From: Akkermansiaceae bacterium UBA2381
GTDB lineage: Bacteria > Verrucomicrobiota > Verrucomicrobiia > Verrucomicrobiales > DEV007
Direction of reading: 5' to 3'
NCBI GenBank assembly: GCA_002344215.1
Contig: DDSV01000017.1
Coordinates: forward strand, 32,937-96,936
Length of the DNA stretch: 64,000 bases
The translations under genes were made by a program, and so were the position numbers. The stretch's first letter is position 1. Each line of letters starts with the position of its first letter. Positions 18,601 through 26,021 of this stretch are shown here, in pieces. Below the pieces are notes generated by a model, which saw only the letters and a list, made by a program, of their open reading frames with translations, did no database searches and was not told where the DNA came from.

Positions 18601-19613
18601 GCTCCGGTAACCTGGTGCTGGCAGGTCAGCAGAGTACTTACTCGGGTGACACCGTTCTTCGTGTGGCGAACGTGATTCCTCAGGCCAGTTCTATGGGCCC
18701 GGCCGGGGCACCCGTGAGCGGCGCCTTCGGAACCGGTCGACTGATTCTTGATGGTAGCGCGATTCGAGCGACGACAGCGGGGGATATCACGATTGGGAAT
18801 GAAGTTGTGATACGCGCGAACACAACGATTCCCGACACAGTTGGGGCTAGAAAGCTCATTTTTACGGGCCCCGTCACACTTGAGGGGGGAGATCGAACCC
18901 TCACCCAGAACAGCAGTGCGGATACCATTTTCAATGGTTCCATCGGAGATGCTGGAAATGACCTCGGACTTCGCCTTTCCGGGACAGGCACAGGAGCGCT
19001 TGTTCTTTCGGCGGCCAACACCTATAGCGGAGGCACCGTCGTTGAAGAGGGTACGTTGCTGGTCAATAACCTCTCAGGCAGCGGCACGGGGACGGGATTG
19101 GTATCGATTGAGAATGGCGGAACACTCGGAGGGGCGGGATTCATCGTGTCAACGAAAACGACGGTTGAGTCTGGTGGAAACATTTCTCCGGGAAACCCGG
19201 GTGTGGACAGCGGTGTCGGGACTCTCACCTTCACCGGTGACCTCGAGACGAAGACCGGAAGCACCTGGCTGATCGACATTGTGCAAAATGAGAATGGAAA
19301 ATCTGATCGGGTCGCTGTCAGCGGGGTTCTCACGATAGCGGGATCCATTCTTGACCTCAATTTTGCGGAAACCTTCACGAACGGGCATGTTTACACGATC
19401 GCCAGTTATGGAAGCCTTGTCGGGGAGTTCGATGGATGGGCGCAGGATGCAGTGATTTCAAACTATCGGATCGATTACGGAAGTGGTCCGAACGGGATAA
19501 TCACCCTGACTGCCGTACCGGAACCGGAGACTGTCTGGGCGCTACTTCTAGCACTTTTGGCGCTCTATGGAGCGCATTCCTACCGCCGACAGAGGGAATT
19601 ACAGTCACTTTGA
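15666..19613 (+). CDS. Giant autotransporter-repeat surface protein with PEP-CTERM tail
   Basis: 1315 residues. A signal peptide ends near QRAHAQ. The body is made of passenger-associated beta-strand repeats (seen as TNLFAGNVAVNAGVLRL, ANTFTGQVTVNGGSVLV, NTYTGMTTVNAGTLQVG and NTYSGGTVVEEGTLLVN; at least eight copies), predicting a long right-handed beta-helix. The end is a PEP-CTERM sorting signal: VPEPE, a hydrophobic helix (TVWALLLALLALYGAH) and an Arg-rich tail. Such proteins are cleaved and sorted by an EpsH-type exosortase and typically end up on the cell surface or in exopolysaccharide. No translocator barrel is present. An alternative start is ATG at 15696, which has GGAG upstream. Confidence 0.93.
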   Translation: MVFSRQSSRSMFAPKWLACMLIGLVTPYLTGQRAHAQTDQTWINGSGIWNTSSLSWNPGPAVWTNGNNAIFSGASETITVSGTIVANNLTFNSSGFVFASGGILSLLGTSVINIGTSGHQATINAAIDAGSITKTGDGTLILGGTNLFAGNVAVNAGVLRLTSVGGLGNTTGTTTVASGGRLELSGGITVSGETLTINGSGGANSAGALQSVTGTNEWAGGILIGTTLSRIGANGPSAVLLVSGAIDDGINTHGLAVRSTHETGQVILSGVNTYGGSTDVVVGILKIGGGNNRLPTGTTLNLGNGANISTATFDLNGFNQQVAALVSVGTTMPVTVTNTSTTASILTVDGTSSTNYAGYITGNLSLVKAGTGTLTLASGPDSLIPNSFSGSVTLNGGALTLSGVNAFGGNVIVNIGTLTLSGANTFTGQVTVNGGSVLVSNNTGLGSASGITEVAAVGGGRVVLANGIIVSDETIQIAGNGDNNGALQTATGATATWNGSIVAANASRLGGGVGGNLIVGGVISGGGGTGILFSRANDSITTLMAVNTYTGPTTLFANGGTGARLVIGVDNAIPSTSVLNTLSALATQPMRLDLNGKQLTLAGLDSGANHQGGTFLNVTSGVAGSSVLTLSVSSTFNYSGIITDGSGIVSLLKTGSGIQRLFGNNTYTGMTTVNAGTLQVGFSTLALGASGRLASESILVTGGVLRIDNTGLANNSADRLANGAVVTFEGGSLVFAGSDQGATNSSETIGTLSFARGIGTVTTTFGGTNVATLAAGQLLRASGGGIGFVNGLNLGMDGTSTASIARLLLGTPPDLVGATAALSSGINATVKNTSIVPYLVGVATATSGGVGTAGTVPNTFVTYDPLTGLRPLNPTDEFTANAIVTGDNTRLTATTVSATTTNINSLLIEGNGVGLTINSGTTLTVDSGAILFSSGLEPRIDGPGILNFGTREGIITINSTGNTFITSRISGSGGVTYHGSGNLVLAGQQSTYSGDTVLRVANVIPQASSMGPAGAPVSGAFGTGRLILDGSAIRATTAGDITIGNEVVIRANTTIPDTVGARKLIFTGPVTLEGGDRTLTQNSSADTIFNGSIGDAGNDLGLRLSGTGTGALVLSAANTYSGGTVVEEGTLLVNNLSGSGTGTGLVSIENGGTLGGAGFIVSTKTTVESGGNISPGNPGVDSGVGTLTFTGDLETKTGSTWLIDIVQNENGKSDRVAVSGVLTIAGSILDLNFAETFTNGHVYTIASYGSLVGEFDGWAQDAVISNYRIDYGSGPNGIITLTAVPEPETVWALLLALLALYGAHSYRRQRELQSL

Positions 19614-19748
19614 GGTAAAGGCTGCATCTAAAAGGGGGCTTCGGTAGTAGTCGGATCTGTTCCAAAGCGTGAACCGGTTCAGAGAGAATTGCTGATTGCG
19701 AAGTTCCAATTCACCGGCACCTTACGGACCAACCGTTATTTTATACAC

Positions 19749-20138
19749 GTGCCTGATTCCCTGACTATCGCCAAAACCTGTGCCAAGCACGCCGATGACA
19801 TTCAGGCCGAGGATATCGTGGTGCTCGATTTGCGCGGGATCTCGAATCTGGCCGACTTTTTTGTCATCTGCACCGCGACCTCGATTCCCCATTTGAAGGC
19901 GGTGAGCCGGGACATCCGGGCGAAGACCGAGCAGGAGATCGGTGAAAAACCCCGATCAACCGATGGTGATGCGTCCAGCCTCTGGATCGTAATTGATTAC
20001 GTGGACGTGGTGGTTCACGTGTTTCATTCCGTGATGCGCGATGTTTACTGTCTCGAGGACCTCTGGTCCGATGCTCCTCACGTCTCGCTCGATTTTCTTC
20101 GCGTGCCGCCTGCGACCGGTTCGGACCGCAAGGCATAG
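19749..20138 (+). CDS. rsfS: Ribosomal silencing factor RsfS (Iojap family)
   Basis: About 129 residues from a GTG at 19749; the frame extends to a TTG at 19689 but the family begins near VPDSLTIAK. The signature is clear: DIVVLDLRGISNLADFFVICTA, HLKAVSRDI and WIVIDYVDVVVHVFHSVMRDVYCLEDLW. RsfS binds L14 of the 50S subunit and blocks subunit joining when nutrients are short. The start is weakly supported; a leaderless GTG is possible. cinA follows 26 bp downstream on the same strand. Confidence 0.93.
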   Translation: MPDSLTIAKTCAKHADDIQAEDIVVLDLRGISNLADFFVICTATSIPHLKAVSRDIRAKTEQEIGEKPRSTDGDASSLWIVIDYVDVVVHVFHSVMRDVYCLEDLWSDAPHVSLDFLRVPPATGSDRKA

Positions 20139-20164
20139 GACACAACCGCTTCCCCGAAACCGCG

Positions 20165-21412
20165 ATGCGAATCGAAGTGGTGAACACCGGGACCGAGCTC
20201 CTTCTCGGAAAAGTCGTAAACACCCATGCCGGATACTTCGGGCAGGAGCTGTTCAAGCTCGGGCTTCGGATTCAACGTCAGACCACGATACCGGACGGGG
20301 ACGACATTCGTGTGGTTCTCAACGAGGCCTTTCCGAGGAGCGAGGTGATCCTCGTGACGGGCGGACTCGGGCCGACCAGTGACGACATCACCCGTGAGGT
20401 CGTGGCCGAAATGCTCGGCCGCCCCTTGCATCTGGATCAATCCATTCTCGACACTATCACGGAAATGTTCCGCCGGCGCGGGCTGAAACAGAACCGGTCC
20501 AATGACCGGCAGGCCATGGTGCCGGAAGGCGCCGTGGTGCTGGATAATCCACACGGAACGGCTCCCGGGCTCTATCTCCCGGCCGACGCGGTAGCGGGTT
20601 CACCCCATCTGTTTTTGCTCCCCGGGCCGCCGAGAGAATTAAAGCCCATGTTTGAGTCGCTCGTTTTTCCCGCGATCGCCGGAATGCGTGACGCCGGGGA
20701 GGCTCCGGTGGAGTGGAGGAACTTCAAAATCTTCGGGGTGGGGGAATCGTCTCTCGCCAGTGCGCTCGAGCCGGACTTTGAAAAGATCAGTGATCTGGAG
20801 GTGGGATACTGCGCCCGGCTCGGCGAGGTGGATATCCGACTGATTGGAACGTTGGCGGCGGTTGAAGAAGGCTCGATCCTGGTGCGGTCCGGGTTTTCCC
20901 GGGACATCGTGACCGAGTCCGAGGATTCAATCGAGAAGGTAATTCTTGAACTGCTGATCGAGCGGCGGGAGACCCTGGCCACGGCAGAGAGTTGCACCGG
21001 TGGACTCATTGCGAGCACCCTGACCGACGTTCCGGGTTCGAGCGCTGTTTTCCATCGGGGATATGTCACCTACTCCAACGAGGCAAAGACCGCGATTCTG
21101 GGGGTTCCCGGGGATGTGCTTGCCACGCACGGAGCGGTAAGCAATGAAGTGGTCGAGGCGATGGCCCTCGGTTGTCTGAACGCCAGTTCGGCGGATCATG
21201 CCATTGCCGTTAGCGGGATTGCCGGCCCGGGGGGTGGAAGTGATGCCAAACCCGTTGGAACCGTCCATGTCGCCGTAGCAAGTCGGGGAGGGGAGCTTTT
21301 CTCAAAGCGTTACTATTTTCCGGTGGATCGGATCAGTTTCAAGATGCGGGTGACCCGTCTTGCGCTCGATTTGCTTCGCCGTCGTCTCATGGGGTTCCCG
21401 CTCGATTATTGA
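20165..21412 (+). CDS. cinA: CinA family protein (NMN deamidase / ADP-ribose pyrophosphatase)
   Basis: 415 residues, the standard full length. The N-terminal MoCF-biosynthesis-like half has NTGTELLLGKVVNTH and VTGGLGPTSDDITREV; the C-terminal amidase half has ETLATAESCTGGLIAS, SSAVFHRGYVTYSNEAK and GIAGPGGGSDAKPVGTVHVA, including the Ser nucleophile region ATAESCTGG. CinA converts NMN to NaMN in pyridine nucleotide recycling and is also tied to competence and DNA damage. It lies just downstream of rsfS. Confidence 0.96.
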   Translation: MRIEVVNTGTELLLGKVVNTHAGYFGQELFKLGLRIQRQTTIPDGDDIRVVLNEAFPRSEVILVTGGLGPTSDDITREVVAEMLGRPLHLDQSILDTITEMFRRRGLKQNRSNDRQAMVPEGAVVLDNPHGTAPGLYLPADAVAGSPHLFLLPGPPRELKPMFESLVFPAIAGMRDAGEAPVEWRNFKIFGVGESSLASALEPDFEKISDLEVGYCARLGEVDIRLIGTLAAVEEGSILVRSGFSRDIVTESEDSIEKVILELLIERRETLATAESCTGGLIASTLTDVPGSSAVFHRGYVTYSNEAKTAILGVPGDVLATHGAVSNEVVEAMALGCLNASSADHAIAVSGIAGPGGGSDAKPVGTVHVAVASRGGELFSKRYYFPVDRISFKMRVTRLALDLLRRRLMGFPLDY

Positions 21413-21502
21413 TTTGAGCTGGTGTAGTTTTGCCCTCTCTGCCATGATCGGTTGCCGCCGGCAGTGGAAGAGGGTTAACTGACCGGTAATCAAAGCCTTG
21501 GA

Positions 21503-23557
21503 ATGCAGAGGACAAAAAGTGTGAAGCTATCTCATCGATTATCCCGTTACTCATGGGTCATCGTGCTTCTCCTCGGTCTGACCTCAAGCGCCGAGGGCCA
21601 ACTTTTCGGCGGGAAGGGGCTTTTTAATAAAAAAACCGAAGCGCCCCGCGCCCAGACGGAAGACGAGATTGGGGTGCCGGTGCCTGTAACGGGCCGGGTG
21701 GAGGCACTTAAGGGGCATGAGGTTCAATTCGAAATCCGCGCCGAGTCAAAGACGCCCGGGGCCTCGGTCGAGTTTCTTATTCGCGCTTTCCCTTCTGCCG
21801 GACGGATTGTTTCCATCGTCAGCAAGCCTAGCGAACGGAACAAGGCGCTCGTGACTTATTATGCGGATCCGGAATCAAGCGCGACGAGTGACGCCTTCTC
21901 CTTTGCGGTTCGCTATCGGGGAGGGCGGTATTCCTCCGAGATGCGTTATGATATCGATCTGAATGACCTGAAGATCGAGATACAGGCTCCTCCCAGCGTC
22001 GAATTCGGTGAGGTTCTGATCGGGAGCGAGGCAGTGCAGGATGTCCTTGTGCGCAATATCGGCAATGCCTCGGCCCAACGTCAGATTTTTCTCGCCCCTC
22101 CCTGGCACCTGATCGACCCGGCCGACGGGATCCTCAACCTGGGACCCCGCGGGGCCCGGGTGTTGAAGGTGGCTTTCCGGCCGGAGTTGACGGGTGAAAC
22201 CAGTTATCTTCTGAGCTTCAGCCGAAGCAAGGAGGGCACAACAAAATTGATCGGGGTGGGGGGAGATCCGTTTCTAGTGGTGAATGAAGCGATTGAGTTG
22301 ATTCTCGACGAGGCAAGCGGGGAACGGCGCGGAGAAATCGAATTGAATAATCCGGGCGCCAGGTCATTGATTGTTGAGGCGCGGGCGAGCACCCGGCTGC
22401 AGCAGAGTCTCAGCGAAAGCTATCTGCTCGCTCCCGGTAAATCAACCCGGGTGCCGGTGCATCTCGGCGGCACCGACACGGCTCCCTTTGACGGGACAGT
22501 TGAATTTTTTCTGAAGAACGGCTACGCCAAGTCGGCCCGGGTGATCTCACCTGTTGTGCCGGCAAGGCTTGTCGTGACCGTCCCGAATGCCTTGTCCTCG
22601 GAGGTAATCAACTTTGGAAAAGTCGAGGCCGGACGTTCGATGGAGCGGGGAATGACCGTAACCAATCGGGGCGGGGTGTCGGTGCCGCTTGAGTTCCACC
22701 TTCCCGAACCGTTCCGGCTGCTCACCAACCCCGGATTGCAACTCGCCCCGCTCGCCTCGGTCCAGATTTCAGTGGGAATGTTTCCGGCAGCTGCGCAACG
22801 TGGACTTGTCGATGTGACGATGAATATCCATGGGAACGAGCAGTCAGTTCCGGTTCGTCTGCTTGGAAATGTCGTGGCCCCTGCCGGAGCGACCCCGGGT
22901 TCGGGTGGCACCTTGAATGCACCCAACCTTCCTTCGAAATCGATGCGGTTGAGCTCCTCCGGAACGAGTCCTTCCAACGCGGCGACTCCGCTTCCGGAGG
23001 ATGTGTCAGGTGAGGATGCGGCGCTTGCGGATTCTCCGGAGAAGGAGGTGTCAGAGGCGGGGTTACCGGTCGAGCCTGGATCCGAAGCGAAGACCAGGAC
23101 GATAGATCCGGGCTTGCGTGAGCCGGAGGATCTCTCGGTGCTCGAAGAGGGGAGTCACTCGATTGTCCTCGGATGGACGGCGCCAAAAGAGCCGGCTGAT
23201 ATCCTTTTCGAAGTGGAAAAGCGGAGCGTGGGAACCGCTGACGGATCCTGGGGTGCTGTGCCCGCCGTGAAATTTGACCGCATTGAGCGGCTCGTGAAGG
23301 CGGAAATCAAAGCGCTGGAGCCGCAATCGGGCTACGAGTTCCGCATTGTCACGGTCACGGATGACGGCAGGAGCTCAACCCCGTCAGAAACGATTGCCGC
23401 TCGCACGGTGACTCCGGAGAATTGGCTTTTCCGCTATGGGTATCCCGCCCTGGCAATCCTTTTCCTAATCATTTCGCTCGGATTCGGGGGATTCCTTCTC
23501 CTGCGTCGGAAACCAAAACGGAAACGTAAACTGCCGCCGCAACTTCCTTTGACCTAG
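21503..23557 (+). CDS. Exported Ig-like (HYDIN-type) and FnIII protein, membrane-anchored
   Basis: 684 residues. A signal segment (WVIVLLLGLTSSAEGQ) starts it; an Ig-like domain is followed by two choice-of-anchor-D / HYDIN-type repeats (SVEFGEVLIGSEAVQ and VINFGKVEAGRSME). A Ser/Pro-rich linker leads to an FnIII domain (about 550-645: PEDLSVLEEGSHSIVLGW, YEFRIVTV). A C-terminal helix (ALAILFLIISLGFGGFLLL) and a KPKRKRK tail anchor it in a membrane. It probably has a structural or binding role at the cell surface. The stop shares the palindrome CTAG with the stop of the convergent gene. Confidence 0.7.
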   Translation: MQRTKSVKLSHRLSRYSWVIVLLLGLTSSAEGQLFGGKGLFNKKTEAPRAQTEDEIGVPVPVTGRVEALKGHEVQFEIRAESKTPGASVEFLIRAFPSAGRIVSIVSKPSERNKALVTYYADPESSATSDAFSFAVRYRGGRYSSEMRYDIDLNDLKIEIQAPPSVEFGEVLIGSEAVQDVLVRNIGNASAQRQIFLAPPWHLIDPADGILNLGPRGARVLKVAFRPELTGETSYLLSFSRSKEGTTKLIGVGGDPFLVVNEAIELILDEASGERRGEIELNNPGARSLIVEARASTRLQQSLSESYLLAPGKSTRVPVHLGGTDTAPFDGTVEFFLKNGYAKSARVISPVVPARLVVTVPNALSSEVINFGKVEAGRSMERGMTVTNRGGVSVPLEFHLPEPFRLLTNPGLQLAPLASVQISVGMFPAAAQRGLVDVTMNIHGNEQSVPVRLLGNVVAPAGATPGSGGTLNAPNLPSKSMRLSSSGTSPSNAATPLPEDVSGEDAALADSPEKEVSEAGLPVEPGSEAKTRTIDPGLREPEDLSVLEEGSHSIVLGWTAPKEPADILFEVEKRSVGTADGSWGAVPAVKFDRIERLVKAEIKALEPQSGYEFRIVTVTDDGRSSTPSETIAARTVTPENWLFRYGYPALAILFLIISLGFGGFLLLRRKPKRKRKLPPQLPLT

Positions 23558-24354
23558 GCGGTCTTCCGGCACTCGCTGCAGTACTCACTGCCGTCGGCAG
23601 CGACACGGAATTCACGCTCCGGATGTGTCTTCTCGGTGGCGCCGCAGGTTTCACAATCGTGAAAGGCCTCGCCTCCGCTGATTTCCTTTTCAAAACGATG
23701 TCTGCGGACAGCCACCTCGGTTTGCTGCCGGTATGCGGTGATGAATCCCGGAACAAAAGTAAGCAGGAAGGGTAGCAAGCCCAGAAGAACGATGAGGCCG
23801 ACGATGAAGGGATAGGCGCTTGTCAGGATGATCGCTCCGAGAAATGCGGCGTTGACCCATCCAAGCCATTTGGCTTTGATCGGGATGATTCCGAAAAGGT
23901 GGATAATCTGATTCGGGAAGAGCGATGCAAAGGCCAGAAAGACAGCGGAATAAAAAATACTGTTGAGCAACATCCCGGCTCCAGCGGCCACGGGCATGAG
24001 TCCGGCGAGCGAGAGGCAAATCAGAGTCCCAAACACGTATAGATTGAGCCGGAAACTCTCCCATTCCGACTCGAGGCTATCATTGATAAAAAACATGAAC
24101 ATCGCCGCGATGATCACAAAGAGCACAAAATCGGAGGCGGGGAAAAGCACCCAGGTAAGGAGTCTCCAGACCTGACCGGAGAGAATCGCGTTCCGGTCAA
24201 AGATGATCCAGTCGAGGAATTCAGGGGAAATCAGGGAAAGTGCCCACGAAAGAACCTGGAATCCGGCGATCCAGCGCAGCACTTTGGGGAGGGCAAAATT
24301 TCCGAAGCGCTTTTCGAGCTCGTTGATGACACGGTTTCCCGTTTCGTAGATCAT
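23554..24354 (-). CDS. Rhomboid-like membrane protein with C-terminal zinc ribbon, probably no protease
   Basis: 266 residues with about six transmembrane helices. The early motif GQVWRLLTWVLFP is rhomboid-like. I cannot find a GxSG serine in the fourth-helix equivalent, nor the partner His, so it looks like a derlin-type or pseudo-rhomboid. The C-terminus has two CxxC pairs (CETCGA and CSECRK, about 20 residues apart), which should hold one zinc, and ends in the cytosol. Its last codon overlaps the last codon of the convergent Ig-like gene (CTAG, 23554-23557). The function is unknown. Confidence 0.65.
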   Translation of the reverse strand: MIYETGNRVINELEKRFGNFALPKVLRWIAGFQVLSWALSLISPEFLDWIIFDRNAILSGQVWRLLTWVLFPASDFVLFVIIAAMFMFFINDSLESEWESFRLNLYVFGTLICLSLAGLMPVAAGAGMLLNSIFYSAVFLAFASLFPNQIIHLFGIIPIKAKWLGWVNAAFLGAIILTSAYPFIVGLIVLLGLLPFLLTFVPGFITAYRQQTEVAVRRHRFEKEISGGEAFHDCETCGATEKTHPEREFRVAADGSEYCSECRKTA

Positions 24355-24452
24355 GAGGGAAGGTGGGGGGATTCAGGCGGATTTCAAATGCAAGTTGCCG
24401 CAAAGAGTTCTCCCGGCGTTGACTTCGAAGAGGAGGGGGCGAAGCTCACCCC

Positions 24453-25520
24453 ATGGAGCGCTCTCCTCTGCATTCCCTTCATCTTGAACTCGGTGCCCGA
24501 CTCGCACCCTTTGCGGGCTGGGAGATGCCAATCCAATACAAGGGCATCGTCAGTGAGCACGAGGCCGTGCGTAATTCGGTCGGAGTTTTCGACATTTCCC
24601 ACATGGGTGAGATCGAAATCACCGGATCGGGCGCAGGGGCTTGGCTGAACCGGATGCTCACGAATGACTGCCGTGATCTCGGCGACGGAGAGGGGCAATA
24701 CACGCTGCTCTTGAATTCTGAAGGGGGTGTCATTGACGATCTCATTCTCTACCGGATGACCCCGGAGCGCTATTTTCTGGTCGTGAACGCCTCCCGCGTT
24801 GATCAGGATCGCGAGTGGATGCGGCAACACCTGAGCGATGGGGTCGAATTGACGGATCGCAGCGGTGAGTTCGGGGCGGTCGCGGTTCAGGGGCCGGGAA
24901 GCGCCTCCCTCTGGGCACAATTGGCACCGGAATATCCTCTCCCAAGCCGGAACGGAATTGTTGAGTTCGGGGCGGAGGGGGAACTCATCCTGTGCCGCAC
25001 CGGGTATACGGGAGAGGACGGCTTCGAGCTGTTCGCACCGACCGACCGCATTGCCGGATGGTTTTCGCGACTCATCGAGGCCGGCGCAACGACCTGCGGC
25101 CTCGGAGCAAGGGACACCCTGAGGCTGGAAAAGGGGTTTCCCCTGAACGGTTCCGATCTCGACGAAGTCCACACCCCGCTCGAAGCCGGACTCGGATTCT
25201 TTGTCAAACTGGACAAACCGGGCGGATTCATCGGACGGGAAGCCCTGGTCGCGCAGAAGGAGGCTGGCCTGCCGACCCGCCTTGCGGCGATACGGCTGAA
25301 TGAGAAAGCCCCGCCGCTGCGCCATGGGTATCCCGTGGTCGGATCCGATGGCTCTACCGTACTGGCCGAGTTGACGAGTGGCTCCCTCTCACCGGGCCTG
25401 GGTGTGGGTGTCGGGATGGCCTACCTGCCGACGGACTACATCCGCCCCGGAACCGCCGTGTTTGTTTCGATCCGGGACAAGCTTCATCCCGGCACCGTCG
25501 TGAAAAAGCCTTTTGTCTGA
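24453..25520 (+). CDS. gcvT: Aminomethyltransferase, glycine cleavage T-protein
   Basis: 355 residues, standard for GcvT. Motifs include FAGWEMPIQY, SVGVFDISHMGEIEITG, NDCRDLGDGEGQYTLLLN, LCRTGYTGEDGFELF and ARDTLRLEKGFPLNGSDL. T-protein takes the aminomethyl group from lipoyl-GcvH, makes methylene-tetrahydrofolate and frees ammonia. It leads the set gcvT-gcvH-gcvP. I looked for a glycine riboswitch in the roughly 100 bp upstream and saw none. Confidence 0.96.
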   Translation: MERSPLHSLHLELGARLAPFAGWEMPIQYKGIVSEHEAVRNSVGVFDISHMGEIEITGSGAGAWLNRMLTNDCRDLGDGEGQYTLLLNSEGGVIDDLILYRMTPERYFLVVNASRVDQDREWMRQHLSDGVELTDRSGEFGAVAVQGPGSASLWAQLAPEYPLPSRNGIVEFGAEGELILCRTGYTGEDGFELFAPTDRIAGWFSRLIEAGATTCGLGARDTLRLEKGFPLNGSDLDEVHTPLEAGLGFFVKLDKPGGFIGREALVAQKEAGLPTRLAAIRLNEKAPPLRHGYPVVGSDGSTVLAELTSGSLSPGLGVGVGMAYLPTDYIRPGTAVFVSIRDKLHPGTVVKKPFV

Positions 25521-25548
25521 GGGACCGGGAGGCTGTTCCCTGTTTTTA
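25519..25548 (+). terminator. Possible weak terminator between gcvT and gcvH
   Basis: A short stem (AGGGA with TCCCT) is followed by GTTTTTA just after the gcvT stop. The stem is only 5 bp, so it may attenuate but not stop transcription into gcvH. Confidence 0.35.
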
Positions 25549-25640
25549 ATGCCCCCGAGCGATGAAAAATCCTCCCGTCAGAGAATCGCATTTGTCAGCG
25601 GGCGATAATTCGGTTTGTTGCTGTCGATTCAAGTCTGCTC

Positions 25641-26021
25641 ATGAATGTTCCTGATCATCTCCGTTTTTCCGAATCCCACGAATGGGTCGATCCCGCCGCA
25701 CCCGGGGCTGCTGCCATCGGCATCAGTGACCACGCTCAGGCCGAACTGACCGATGTCGTTTATCTGGAACTTCCCGAAGTGGGGCGCCAGGTGAAAAAAG
25801 GGGAGGCTTTTGCGGTGATCGAGTCCGTCAAAGCGGCGAACGATATCTACGCTCCCGTGAGCGGTGAGATCGTTGAAGTGAACAGCGCTCTGGCCGAATC
25901 GCCTGAGGCGGTCAACGAGGATCCCTATGGATCCGGCTGGATGGTGAAAATCAAACTTTCCGACCCCGCGGAACTGAATGCGCTGATGAACGGGGAATCC
26001 TATCGTGAATACCTCTCCTGA
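25641..26021 (+). CDS. gcvH: Glycine cleavage system H protein
   Basis: 126 residues. The lipoyl domain begins HLRFSESHEWV and the lipoylated lysine is Lys64 in ESVKAAND. GcvH shuttles the aminomethyl group between P-protein and T-protein on its lipoyl arm. Its end overlaps the GTG start of gcvP by 17 bp, so the two are likely translationally coupled. Confidence 0.97.
   Translation: MNVPDHLRFSESHEWVDPAAPGAAAIGISDHAQAELTDVVYLELPEVGRQVKKGEAFAVIESVKAANDIYAPVSGEIVEVNSALAESPEAVNEDPYGSGWMVKIKLSDPAELNALMNGESYREYLS

Noticed and set aside
24355..24452. Glycine riboswitch before gcvT
   Set aside because: The gap is only about 100 bp and shows no tandem aptamer features.
24384..25325. 313-residue open frame on the minus strand
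   Set aside because: Antisense to gcvT; no recognisable domain.
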